Positions 25,745-33,910 of a stretch of DNA of 47,184 nt are shown one piece after another. Both the position numbers and the translations under genes were made by a program. This stretch comes from Sphaerochaeta halotolerans (lineage in GTDB: Bacteria; Spirochaetota; Spirochaetia; Sphaerochaetales; Sphaerochaetaceae), in assembly GCF_003429665.1 (NCBI RefSeq), contig NZ_QUWK01000016.1, forward strand, positions 1-47,184, read 5' to 3'. The first letter of the stretch is position 1. Every line of letters starts with the position of its first letter. The notes beneath the pieces were generated by a model. The model did not search any database, was not told the DNA's origin, and worked only from the letters and a program-made list of their open reading frames with translations.

Positions 25745-25877
25745 AAACTGACCCAAAAAGTAGAAAAAAATTGGGAGGATTAGTAAATATAAACTGACCC
25801 AAAAAGTAGAAAAAAATTGGGAGGATTAGTAAATATAAACTGACCCAAAAAGTAGAAAAAAATTGGGAGGATTAGTA
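25745..25877. repeat. Three tandem 46-bp repeats
   Basis: A 46-bp unit starts at 25745, 25791 and 25837 (the last is shortened). Each has CTGACCCAAAAAGTAG, an A-run, and TTGGGAGGATTAGTA. Within each unit CCCAA and TTGGG can pair. Copies appear identical over the shared length. The array sits just upstream of the minus-strand ATPase. It resembles the internal end repeats of some IS21-type elements, but no istA or istB remnant is visible, so origin is uncertain. Confidence 0.93.
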
Positions 25878-26557
25878 TCTTCATTCTATAATCAGCAACA
25901 ATTCATGCTTGTTTCATACCTCTTTCATACTTTCTTCATGTCTTCGGAGTTTAATCAAAGCAACAGACCATAGAGCGGATGGAACGCTTCCTCTGAGAGG
26001 CCTCTTCCTTCCAAGTGTTTGTTTGGGAATGGTTCTGAAAGACAGGATCTTTGTACCGGATCTGGGAAACAGGAACAGACTTTGTCGTTTCTCCCTCATC
26101 TTTGGGTATAGGGCTTCCATCCAGAACACATACCTGGGAATGAGGGCACTTGCCCGATTTCATTCAAGGCCGACTTTCTTGGAAGTCTTCTATATATATT
26201 GCCTCCTTAGGGAGGTTTATTTGTCTTGGGCGGTAAGCAAACTGCAAACATCAGCTGTCCTGCCCACATGGCATTAGGATCTGGTGAACAGGAGGGTATC
26301 TGTAGTATTTCCATCCATGTAAGAGAATTGATAAATCCACCATTCGGATCTTGCGTTGTCGCTCTGTAGGATACTCCCATTTTTCCCGACAAGGTCGTTA
26401 GGTAACCCCATACCCCCGTCTCAGCAATCCTTGTCTACCATATATGGATGTACCCAAAGAATGGTTGACGCCATACTTCGAAATCTCTTGTGATACCAAC
26501 CCTCTACTCTCCGATATGGATACGGAAAGTTTCTATTTGACGCAAACACTAATAGCG
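25878..26557. other. Long non-coding stretch, possible decayed DNA
   Basis: About 680 bases between the 46-bp repeats and the promoter of the next ATPase. Open frames of up to 120 codons exist on both strands, but none has a ribosome-binding site or a recognisable domain, and they overlap each other. I read it as decayed or regulatory DNA and cannot name its source. Confidence 0.5.
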
Positions 26558-26571
26558 TATATCATGATATA
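26537..26571 (+). promoter_or_regulatory. Promoter with overlapping palindrome
   Basis: A sigma70-type promoter: TTGACG (26537-26542), a 17-base spacer and TATCAT (26560-26565). The perfect palindrome TATATCATGATATA (26558-26571) covers the -10 box, as expected of an operator. It would drive the ATPase gene starting at 26596. Confidence 0.65.
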
Positions 26572-26595
26572 TGTTAATTAGGAGTGGCAATTTCA

Positions 26596-27768
26596 ATGAA
26601 AAGAGATGCATATATCAAACGTACCCTGAGGTTGAATGAAAGACTCGCTACCAAGTCGCAATTCCTTTTAGGCCCTCGTATGACAGGAAAGACCACCTAC
26701 ATTCGCAATGAATTGCAAGACAGGGTGAGCCTTAGCTGGAACTTGCTTGACGGTAGGCTTCGGATGAGAGTACTCTCCGATCCAGGCATACTCAAGGAAG
26801 AAATTGAAGCTCGCGACTTGCATGATTGCCTCGTGGTGATCGATGAGATCCAGAAAGCGCCACTGCTGCTGGAGGAAGTGCAATTTCTCATTGAAGAGAG
26901 GAATATCCGGTTCCTGCTCATCGGTTCAAGCGCAAGGAAACTTCGTTCAGGCGGGGTCAATCTCTTGGGAGGAAGAGCCGGTCATATCACCATGCATCCT
27001 TTGGTATTCCCAGAGATACAAGACACCAACTATACTTTGGAAAGGATTTTCCAGTCAGGCTTATTGCCCTCAGCCTTCTGCTCTGAACATCCTGATGAGG
27101 AACTTAACGACTATGTTGCTTTGTACCTCAACGAGGAGATACAGGCAGAGGGAGTAACAAGGAAACTTCCCCAATTCTCACGATTCCTAGAGGTAGCCGC
27201 CCTATCAAACACACAGATGCTCAACTTTACCAATATTGCCAGCGATGTTGGTGTCTCCAGACAAGCTGTTACCGGTTGGTATCAGGTCCTTGTTGACACC
27301 CTGATCGGGTATGAACTCCCTTCCTTCACCAATGGAAAGAAAAGAAAGACCTATGGGATGCCTAAGTTCTATTTCTTTGACCTTGGAGTAGCCAGAGCGC
27401 TGCAGAATGTTCCTGTCCCCACCTCAATCCAGACAGAATATGGTGCATTTTTCGAGCATTATGTGTTCATGGAGCTACGTTCCTACCTCGATTACATCCA
27501 GAGCAAAGAAGTCCTTAGCTATTGGAGGACCACAAGCAACTTTGAGGTTGACTTTGTGCTAGGAGAGAATGTAGCAATTGAGACCAAAACCACCAAAAAG
27601 GCAGATTCCAAGGATTACCGAGGACTGAAGGCTTTCATGGAGGAAGGGATATGCGATCGATACATTCTGGTATGCTGCGAAGAGCGGCCAAGGAAGTTGG
27701 AAAATGGTATTGAAGTCATGCCTTGGAAATATTTCCTACAGCTTCTTTGGGATGGGAAGATCGTGTAG
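26596..27768 (+). CDS. DUF4143-type AAA ATPase (copy 3)
   Basis: A 390-residue ATPase. The P-loop reads LLGPRMTGKTTYI near residues 23-35, Walker B LVVIDEIQKAP, sensor-like FLLIGSSARKL. A helix-turn-helix-like segment (NIASDVGVSRQAVTGWYQVL) precedes DUF4143, followed by FEVDFVLGENVAIETKT with PD-(D/E)XK-like residues. I prefer ATG 26596 (GGAG at 26581-26584) to the GTG at 26584. It is convergent with no partner and transcribed from the palindrome-covered promoter. Confidence 0.85.
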   Translation: MKRDAYIKRTLRLNERLATKSQFLLGPRMTGKTTYIRNELQDRVSLSWNLLDGRLRMRVLSDPGILKEEIEARDLHDCLVVIDEIQKAPLLLEEVQFLIEERNIRFLLIGSSARKLRSGGVNLLGGRAGHITMHPLVFPEIQDTNYTLERIFQSGLLPSAFCSEHPDEELNDYVALYLNEEIQAEGVTRKLPQFSRFLEVAALSNTQMLNFTNIASDVGVSRQAVTGWYQVLVDTLIGYELPSFTNGKKRKTYGMPKFYFFDLGVARALQNVPVPTSIQTEYGAFFEHYVFMELRSYLDYIQSKEVLSYWRTTSNFEVDFVLGENVAIETKTTKKADSKDYRGLKAFMEEGICDRYILVCCEERPRKLENGIEVMPWKYFLQLLWDGKIV

Positions 27769-27909
27769 CCAATTCACGAAAAAGTCTGGAGTATGGGAAA
27801 GAGGAAGGTTTATCCCGTTTCGTATTGTTTCTGAGCAACAGATCATTTTAGGGGCCTTGCTTATGTTGATAGAGTGCTGAAAGTAAAGAGAATCTTTAAA
27901 GTAATCTAT

Positions 27910-28239
27910 ATGACAATCCTCTATAGACTGTTCCAGATTGAAGAAGCTTCTTCCTATTCTGATCTCATTATCAGGTTTCGACAGGACTATTTCGACAGCT
28001 ATGGACATGATTTAAAAAGATATTTCGAACCAAATTCCTTGAGAGCAGAATTTCCAGATTCGGTTGCAGAAGAGGACCCTCATGGGCTTGATTTCAGCGA
28101 CCTTATGGAGGAGCGTTTCGCTCGCTTTTTGCGAGAGGCTTATGAGAGGGAGATTATATCGATGAGCCGGGCTGGTGAAATGCTCAATCAATCTATCATG
28201 GAAATGCGAGCTCTTGTTCGCACATGGAAGGAGTTATGA
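27910..28239 (+). CDS. Probable C-terminal fragment of an antitoxin-like regulator
   Basis: About 110 residues, helical, with no recognised full domain. The segment ERFARFLREAYEREIISMSR, followed by AGEMLNQSIMEMRAL, resembles the tail of XRE/ImmA-type antitoxins, in which a final helix-turn-helix-like unit follows the peptidase. The N-terminal domains expected of such a protein are absent, so it is likely truncated. The start is uncertain (GTG 27874 or ATG 27910). Its stop overlaps the ATG of a 28-codon frame by four bases (ATGA), as in toxin-antitoxin operons. Confidence 0.45.
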   Translation: MTILYRLFQIEEASSYSDLIIRFRQDYFDSYGHDLKRYFEPNSLRAEFPDSVAEEDPHGLDFSDLMEERFARFLREAYEREIISMSRAGEMLNQSIMEMRALVRTWKEL

Positions 28240-28322
28240 GCAGAACCGGAAGCAACCGTCTGTATTTAGGAAGTTTTAGCATATACTACCATTGCACATC
28301 ACCTCTACCCATTCAGAAATGA
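28236..28322 (+). pseudogene. Possible remnant of the toxin partner
   Basis: A 28-codon frame coupled by ATGA to the preceding gene: MSRTGSNRLYLGSFSIYYHC and a few more residues. The beginning recalls toxins that follow ImmA-like antitoxins, but it stops at once. Identity is speculative. Confidence 0.25.
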
Positions 28323-28408
28323 TGAGGTATCCTAATTCTACGTCTTTTCTCTTTTAATAGAGCTTTCCTGCTTTGCATACCATGCCACTTCTGTATACGC
28401 TGTATGCC

Positions 28409-29047
28409 ATGGAACTCCCTTACTTCACTGGTATGGCAACTGGAGCCAGCCTCATTATCGCAATTGGTGCGCAAAATGCGTTCGTTCTTACCCAAGGTAT
28501 CAAGAAGCAACATCGTTTTCTTGTTGCACTTATCTGTTCTCTCATGGATGCAGTGCTTATTACCTTGGGAGTTGCAGGGGTGGGGAGTCTTATCAGCCAA
28601 TCACCCCATCTGCTTTCCGTTGCTGCCGGCGGGGGCGCTCTCTTTCTTTTTGTGTATGGCCTGAAAAACTTGTTGACCGCACTCAAACCTGTTGAGGGTT
28701 TAGCGGAGACTGAACATAGTGAAACAAGTAGAGCCCAGATAGTGCTCACTACCTTGGCAATTACCCTCTTGAACCCCCATGTCTATCTTGATACGGTGGT
28801 GCTCCTGGGAAGTATCAGCAGTACCTATGTTGGGCAGAGTAGGTATCTTTTTGCAGGGGGAGCTGTTTCGGCGTCTTTTCTCTGGTTCTTCCTCTTGTCC
28901 TATGGGGCTGCAGTTCTTGCTCCTCTTTTCAATCGGACAATTACTTGGAGAATTCTCTACAGTCTGATCTTCCTCATCATGTGGCGTATTGCCTATTCCT
29001 TGTTGGAGTTTGCAGGAATTCTGGATGCAATGAAGAGCCTTTTCTAA
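28409..29047 (+). CDS. LysE/ArgO-type amino acid exporter
   Basis: Inner-membrane exporter of basic amino acids or similar compounds. About 210 residues with six hydrophobic segments. The family signature TGASLIIAIGAQNAFVLTQG starts near residue 9, and TLLNPHVYLDTVVLLGSIS marks the conserved second half. ATG 28409 matches the usual family start, while ATGs at 28373 and 28382 would add a short extension. Which substrate it exports cannot be told. Confidence 0.87.
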   Translation: MELPYFTGMATGASLIIAIGAQNAFVLTQGIKKQHRFLVALICSLMDAVLITLGVAGVGSLISQSPHLLSVAAGGGALFLFVYGLKNLLTALKPVEGLAETEHSETSRAQIVLTTLAITLLNPHVYLDTVVLLGSISSTYVGQSRYLFAGGAVSASFLWFFLLSYGAAVLAPLFNRTITWRILYSLIFLIMWRIAYSLLEFAGILDAMKSLF

Positions 29048-29319
29048 GATAAATGTAGGTTGATTCTTCACATCACAAAGACACGTGATTGATACTTTAC
29101 AACAAGTTGTTGTTGGATAGCGAAGTCAAGGACATTCTTCAAAGATTTCCTAAAGAGAATCTATGGGTTGGGAAGTCTATCATCCAGTTACATATGCATA
29201 ATAAAATAATTACATGATTTTTCTTGAAAATCTTATGGTAAAAACTTTTATTCAAGGACCTGTATTCGATTACCTTGGTACATATAGTTTGCATCTTTCT
29301 TTCGTCCGTGGTATTATGA
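29048..29319. other. Intergenic region before the HigB gene
   Basis: AT-rich and without a convincing gene on either strand. No clear terminator for the exporter gene was found. Confidence 0.5.
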
Positions 29320-29343
29320 TTAACATATCATGTTAACTATACT
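29320..29343 (+). promoter_or_regulatory. Palindromic operator and -10 box of the HigB/HigA operon
   Basis: TTAACATATCATGTTAA (29320-29336) has perfect seven-base arms around ATC. TATACT (29338-29343) directly follows as a possible -10 box. HigA-type antitoxins repress their operon by binding such sites. Confidence 0.62.
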
Positions 29344-29361
29344 ATTGACTTGGTGAGGTGA

Positions 29362-29721
29362 ATGACTCTATATTTCAAGACGAAGAAGTTGCAGAGACAA
29401 TGTTCTGAAGAAAAAATGATGAAAAAAACATTTGGGAAAGAGTTATGCATGAAACTGAAGCAACGTCTTATGGAATTGCAAGCAGCTGACACACTCAAGG
29501 ATATTTCCCATCTCCCTCCTCCTAGATGTCATGAGCTCGTCAATCAAGGCGGAGTATTTTCAGTCGATCTTGTTTATCCATTCCGTCTGCTATTTGTTCC
29601 TACACAAGATCCGCTTCCAATAAAGCCTGATGGGAGCATAGATCAGGAATTGGTAACTGAGATAGAAATTCGAGCTATTCTTGATACCCATGATAAGAAA
29701 AACCAAAGAAGGAGCATGTAA
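29362..29721 (+). CDS. HigB/RelE-type toxin
   Basis: A 119-residue protein of the ribosome-dependent mRNase type. Family features: KMMKKTFGKELCMKLKQRLM, then ELQAADTLKDISHLPPPRCH and VFSVDLVYPFRLLFVPT. The typical length for the core is about 100, so the first 18 residues may be extra and a later ATG (29416) is possible. A GAGGTG sequence lies too near ATG 29362 to decide. The stop TAATG overlaps the antitoxin start by one base. Toxin-first order is usual for HigBA. Confidence 0.8.
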   Translation: MTLYFKTKKLQRQCSEEKMMKKTFGKELCMKLKQRLMELQAADTLKDISHLPPPRCHELVNQGGVFSVDLVYPFRLLFVPTQDPLPIKPDGSIDQELVTEIEIRAILDTHDKKNQRRSM

Positions 29722-30815
29722 TGAACAATGAGAAAAAAGTAAAGCATACATATCAGTTTACCCCAGACTATGCAGTTGCTCCTGGAGAAACCTTGGCTGA
29801 AGTTCTTGAAACCCTTTCAATGACACTGAAGGAGTGTGCAACACGGTGTGGTCTGACAGAGCAGTCCATGATTCGAATCATCAAAGGACTACAACCCATC
29901 ACCTATGAAACAGCAGATAGGTTGGAAATGGTCACCGGTGTTCCCGCCCGGATGTGGAATACTTTGGAACTTCAATACCAGGAGCAACGAAGGAAGATCA
30001 AGCAGAAGAAAAGTTATGAGCAAAGCATAGATTGGTTGCATGGTATTCCTACGAAGGAATTGATTGTCCGAGGTATGATAGACGCATCTGCCTCAAAGGC
30101 AGATATGGTAGGGGAGTCGTTACGATTCTATGGGGTAGCCAGTGTTGATGCATGGAAGGATGTCTGGATGGATCCAAAAGTTGCTGCCAGGCGTTCTGAT
30201 TGTTTTGAGACAAACATAGGAGCAGCTTCTGCTTGGATTAGGATAGGAGAGCTACAGGCACAGGATATTGTATGTGCCCCCTATAATACGGATAGTTTTA
30301 AAGCAGTATTGAAAGAGATACGGGAGCTCACTACCAGTGAACCTGTACAGTTTTTGCCTAAGATGAAAGAGTTATGTGCTTCTTGTGGTGTTGCTCTTGT
30401 CCTGGTTAAAGAGATGAAAAAGGTCCCTTGGAATGGAGCATCAAAGTGGTTGTCTCCTTCCAAAGCGATGATATTGGTTAGCCTTCGAGGAAAAGCAGAA
30501 GATCTTTTTTGGTTCTCCTTCTTTCATGAAGCCTACCACATACTGCATGGCGAGAAGAAACGACTGTATATTGCTGAGGAGAGAAGTACTGATCGGCAAG
30601 AACAGGAAGCAGACAGGTTCGCAGCGAATATCTTGATCCCTGAAGTCTACAATAAAACCATCAGCCAAATTGTCTCAAGGGAAGAGGTGCTTGCCATGGC
30701 AAAGCAACTGGGGGTCAGTCCCGGGATCGTGGCAGGGCGCTATCATCATCTCACAGGGAATTGGTCATATTTCAAGGACCTGACAAGGTCCTTTGACTGG
30801 GATACCATCATGTAG
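29721..30815 (+). CDS. HigA-type antitoxin fused to an ImmA/IrrE-like metallopeptidase
   Basis: A 364-residue protein. Residues 10-80 form a HigA-like XRE domain (APGETLAEVLETLSMTLKEC, then TRCGLTEQSMIRIIKGLQPI). The C-terminal half is an M78/ImmA-IrrE domain with zinc motif HEAYH near 268-272 and a downstream ERSTDRQEQEADRFAANILI supplying the third ligand. The fusion gives an antitoxin that might be cleaved or might cleave a repressor when signalled. It is translationally coupled to the toxin gene. Confidence 0.85.
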   Translation: MNNEKKVKHTYQFTPDYAVAPGETLAEVLETLSMTLKECATRCGLTEQSMIRIIKGLQPITYETADRLEMVTGVPARMWNTLELQYQEQRRKIKQKKSYEQSIDWLHGIPTKELIVRGMIDASASKADMVGESLRFYGVASVDAWKDVWMDPKVAARRSDCFETNIGAASAWIRIGELQAQDIVCAPYNTDSFKAVLKEIRELTTSEPVQFLPKMKELCASCGVALVLVKEMKKVPWNGASKWLSPSKAMILVSLRGKAEDLFWFSFFHEAYHILHGEKKRLYIAEERSTDRQEQEADRFAANILIPEVYNKTISQIVSREEVLAMAKQLGVSPGIVAGRYHHLTGNWSYFKDLTRSFDWDTIM

Positions 30816-30866
30816 TATCCTTGTCTCGCATGGTATCAATTACACATTGCATTTAGGAGTTTTACT

Positions 30867-31121
30867 ATGGCATTTCCAGAACAAGAGTGGAAGAAAGCAA
30901 AGAAACTGTGCAGGCTGAATGAGGAAGATATCCGCATTGCAAAGCAGATGGGGCTTAATCCCAAGAGCCTGGTCAAGAATATCCCGTCCAAAGACCAACA
31001 ATGGAAACTACCGGTAAAGGACTGGCTTTGGGAAATGTGGGAAGAGAGACAAGAGAAAGCCAGGAAAAAGCAAGCAAAGAAACAGGCTGCTGCAGATACA
31101 GAAGATGATTCAAGGAAATAA
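30867..31121 (+). CDS. Conserved small protein, unknown function
   Basis: An 84-residue, charged protein. The core QEWKKAKKLCRLNEEDIRIA, then QMGLNPKSLVKNIPSKDQQW and LPVKDWLWEMWEERQEK, recalls small uncharacterised proteins of Firmicutes and spirochaetes. It ends in a lysine/alanine-rich tail. TTAGGAG precedes the start. The next gene follows after 18 bases and is probably in the same operon. Confidence 0.7.
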   Translation: MAFPEQEWKKAKKLCRLNEEDIRIAKQMGLNPKSLVKNIPSKDQQWKLPVKDWLWEMWEERQEKARKKQAKKQAAADTEDDSRK

Positions 31122-31139
31122 CAAAGAAGGTGAGAGAGC

Positions 31140-31652
31140 ATGGAAACAATAGCTGATTTCGATCGTGCAAGGGATGCACTGATGAAGCTGGATCGAAGCA
31201 TCTTGGTAGATGCATTGCTGAAGTTGGCTATTGAGTCTTCTTCTGCATCAATGATGGTAGAGGGATTAATATCTTCTCTTGATGAGCGCATCGCTCTCTT
31301 TCGAGAAAATATCCATAGGATAACCCACCAGGGTCACAGGAGTACACTATCTGGCGAACAGATTCTAGATATACTTACACGCTCCCTGGAGCTCTTGGAC
31401 CCAGACCAGATAGATCCGGCTCTAGGACTGGAGCTTATGGAGTTGTTCTACAGCACAGACGAGTGGGCTCTGAACTCCACAAATGAACTCGATTTTGAGT
31501 TTGAGCTTCTCTATACGGATGACGGATACTCCAAGTTTACAGAGTTCGCTGAACGCTGTGATGATCCGATTCTTGTACAGCAGGTGGTGAATCGTCTTCT
31601 TGCTTCTGATGACTATGGTATGCGAGAGAATCTGAGTGAGGTAGTTTCCTAG
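31140..31652 (+). CDS. Uncharacterised 170-residue helical protein
   Basis: I do not recognise it. Rich in leucine and acidic residues, predicted all-helical, no membrane segment. Repeated LDRSILVDALLKLAIESSSA, GEQILDILTRSLELLDPDQI and DPILVQQVVNRLLASD look like HEAT-like or TPR-like helical hairpins. GGTGAGAGAG precedes ATG 31140. It is a probable operon partner of the 84-residue gene. Confidence 0.7.
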   Translation: METIADFDRARDALMKLDRSILVDALLKLAIESSSASMMVEGLISSLDERIALFRENIHRITHQGHRSTLSGEQILDILTRSLELLDPDQIDPALGLELMELFYSTDEWALNSTNELDFEFELLYTDDGYSKFTEFAERCDDPILVQQVVNRLLASDDYGMRENLSEVVS

Positions 31653-31701
31653 GTCTAGGCAAGATTAGTATAGAGATTTGATGTTCTGTGGTGTTTTTAT
31701 C

Positions 31702-32551
31702 TTAATATAACCTATCCACTTGCTGAAGGAAAACCTTTTCATTCCAATAATCAAGAGAGGGTTGTTCTAAGAAAGGAACGAATCGTCTCACATCGTTTGC
31801 TGCTTCCTGCCAATCGACCTGATTGATCTTCTGAGAGAGGGAATCTCTCAGCCAGTCCTGATCAATATGGATATCCATCCCTTTCCATGGCCCAGATTGG
31901 TGCAATGCCCGTCCTAAATAATTATAATTGACCGGAGTTTTGCGTGCCGTGTACCAAAGAAAATCATACCAATCTCTTCCTTTTATATAATTTCTGCAGA
32001 GTAAAGCATGGATTTTACCGGCAAAGTGGGATGAGGGATCTTGTATAGCAATCGGAGAAAGATAGGGGAATCCTATATAGGTGATTTCATGCCTACTTCC
32101 CGGGGGTGGATTGATATCAATCTCTAGTTTAATACGAATCTTCTTCACTATGGAGGTCTTCCCGACATAGTTCAGTTGGAGGACTTTGCCTACTTGCATC
32201 ATCTTTGAGAAAAGCAAGTCTTACATTACTATCAGTGCTGTACTTGTCGGTTACTTTCATGTCATAGCAAAAAGAAGCCACATCTGCAATTACTTTTTTG
32301 AGATATGATTGCCATGCAAAATTAGGGTTTGGCTCCATGAGAGAAAAATCCATATCCTCACTAAACCTATTGAGCCCATGAAAGATACGAAGACAGGTGC
32401 CTCCTTGAAATAATGCTTCTTGAAAAAAGCCAGCTCTTCCCAATGAAGCAAGAACTACTTCCTGGGTGATCTCTCTCAAAGCTTGCATTTCTTCAATCTC
32501 CGAAGAGATTGAATAGGTAGCCATTCTCTGTTCAATCATTCGAATGCTCAT
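31702..32551 (-). pseudogene. AbiEii-type nucleotidyltransferase toxin, frameshifted
   Basis: The first frame (32551 downwards) has the nucleotidyltransferase signature ALFQGGTCLRIFHGLNRFSE and DMDFSLME. It runs to about 32200, where it leaves the family pattern after NVRLAFLKDD. The second frame from about 32215 continues with the expected LQLNYVGKTSIVKKIRIKLE, IDINPPPG and HFAGKIHALLCRNYIKGRDW. One indel near 32200-32215 explains both. The toxin is probably inactive unless the sequence has an error or the site is recoded. Its start overlaps the antitoxin stop by four bases. Confidence 0.75.
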
Positions 32552-33186
32552 GAATACAGTTCCTTTTTTAGTCCATCTAGAAATCTATTGACCTTGCGAC
32601 TGGAATAATTTCCTTCCAATTCTTGAAAATCTTCCACCGATATTCCATGCAAGCTGTCTTCATCAACACGTAAGGATTCAGTGAGTGGAAGCGTTGAGCT
32701 CCAGTCTACTTTGTGGAGATAAACATAATCGGCAAGTGCTTTCAATGGAGTTGCTTGAAACCATACGTTTCCCTGTTCATCCTGGAGTCTTTCAACACCA
32801 GCAAATAGTGTTCTTTGGGGAACCCTTTCGTAGGTAAAATGTCCGACAGGGGTTAAAAATTCAGTGGTAGAACGAGATGTAACAGCGGTAATAGATCTGA
32901 CAGCTTCCGGAATCCATCCATAGTTGCTGAGTACCGTTTCAAGACTCACATAGGATTGGGTAATAATCATTTGGGACACAGTAAATGGATTAACATTAGT
33001 TTTTCTATATAATGGAGACAGCGTATACAGTCCCCGTTTGATTCTAATAAGATCGCCATCAGCAATTGCACGCTTTACCAATGCATATCGTGCCTCTGGA
33101 GATTCTGAGGTTAATGAAGAAATTTCTAATGTGGTAAATACGGGTGTCTGAATATTCTCAAGGATTGCTTTCACCAGCCTGTTCAT
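32548..33186 (-). CDS. AbiEi-type antitoxin (type IV toxin-antitoxin)
   Basis: A 212-residue antitoxin and autorepressor. An N-terminal winged helix (EISSLTSESPEARYALVKRA, IADGDLIRIKRGLYTLSP) is followed by the AbiEi C-terminal domain with SYVSLETVLSNYGWIPEAVR and TPLKALADYVYLHK. Length is normal and it is intact, in contrast to its toxin. It is the first gene of the operon. The region 33187-33461 upstream is AT-rich and has no gene. Confidence 0.83.
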   Translation of the reverse strand: MNRLVKAILENIQTPVFTTLEISSLTSESPEARYALVKRAIADGDLIRIKRGLYTLSPLYRKTNVNPFTVSQMIITQSYVSLETVLSNYGWIPEAVRSITAVTSRSTTEFLTPVGHFTYERVPQRTLFAGVERLQDEQGNVWFQATPLKALADYVYLHKVDWSSTLPLTESLRVDEDSLHGISVEDFQELEGNYSSRKVNRFLDGLKKELYS

Positions 33187-33461
33187 TCATAGAACTCCAT
33201 CGATTGAATTTTTGATAGAAACTGTCATATTGTGACAGCTTTACTATAAAATATCACTTACAAGATTACAAGATGTTGATGTTGTACAACTCTGTTAAGC
33301 ATATATTAATTAAGGAATTAGGATAATCGGTCCATAGAATTGTGTTGTCACAATCCAATTTTACACCTAGAGATTTGATTATCCCACCTCTCTTGACCTT
33401 CTCCCTTGAACCCTCAATACTTGATATTGAGAACAATATCAATGTTTGAAGGAAAGCGTGT

Positions 33462-33695
33462 ATGCAAGATATAAATGCCTTATTGGAAACAGCCCTCAAA
33501 GAAGCAAAGAACCTGAAGCCAGGGGAGAGCTTCCTGGTGAAGGATCTGTTCAAGGGGTACCTCTGGAACAGAATTCCCCGGGGTGACCGTCTCCTGCTCG
33601 GTTCCCTGTTCTTAAGCCACGTCAGTATGCATGACTGCCAGATCACTGTCAGCAATAAAGGTGCATCAGGACAGCAGCGGTATCAGAAGGATTAA
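33462..33695 (+). CDS. DUF1413 family small protein
   Basis: A 77-residue protein with the DUF1413 pattern LKPGESFLVKDLFKGYLWNR, then IPRGDRLLLGSLFLSHV. These small proteins are predicted to be winged-helix-like with unknown role. AAGGAAAG precedes ATG 33462. The 215 bases after it contain only weak open frames. Confidence 0.75.
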   Translation: MQDINALLETALKEAKNLKPGESFLVKDLFKGYLWNRIPRGDRLLLGSLFLSHVSMHDCQITVSNKGASGQQRYQKD

Positions 33696-33910
33696 ATACG
33701 AAGTATTCCTCTCTGAAATCTCAGAGTATGTACCTGTTATCTATGGTTGCAGACTTCAAAGGGTGCTGCATGGCTCTTGTTGATCCAGCACAAGAGAAAG
33801 AGATAAAGGAACAAGTTACCAGAGAATATGTAGAACAGTTACCTAATCCCAAATCAGGTATCCTGAACGCCCGTTTGCTTCTTGGAATCCTCTTGCCGTC
33901 ATGCTGTTTC

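Noticed and set aside
25745-25877. Possible CRISPR array
   Set aside because: The 46-bp units are contiguous with no variable spacers, and no cas gene is nearby.
25909-26277. 122-codon plus-strand frame
   Set aside because: No ribosome-binding site, low-complexity-like composition, several overlapping frames of similar length on the other strand, no recognisable domain.
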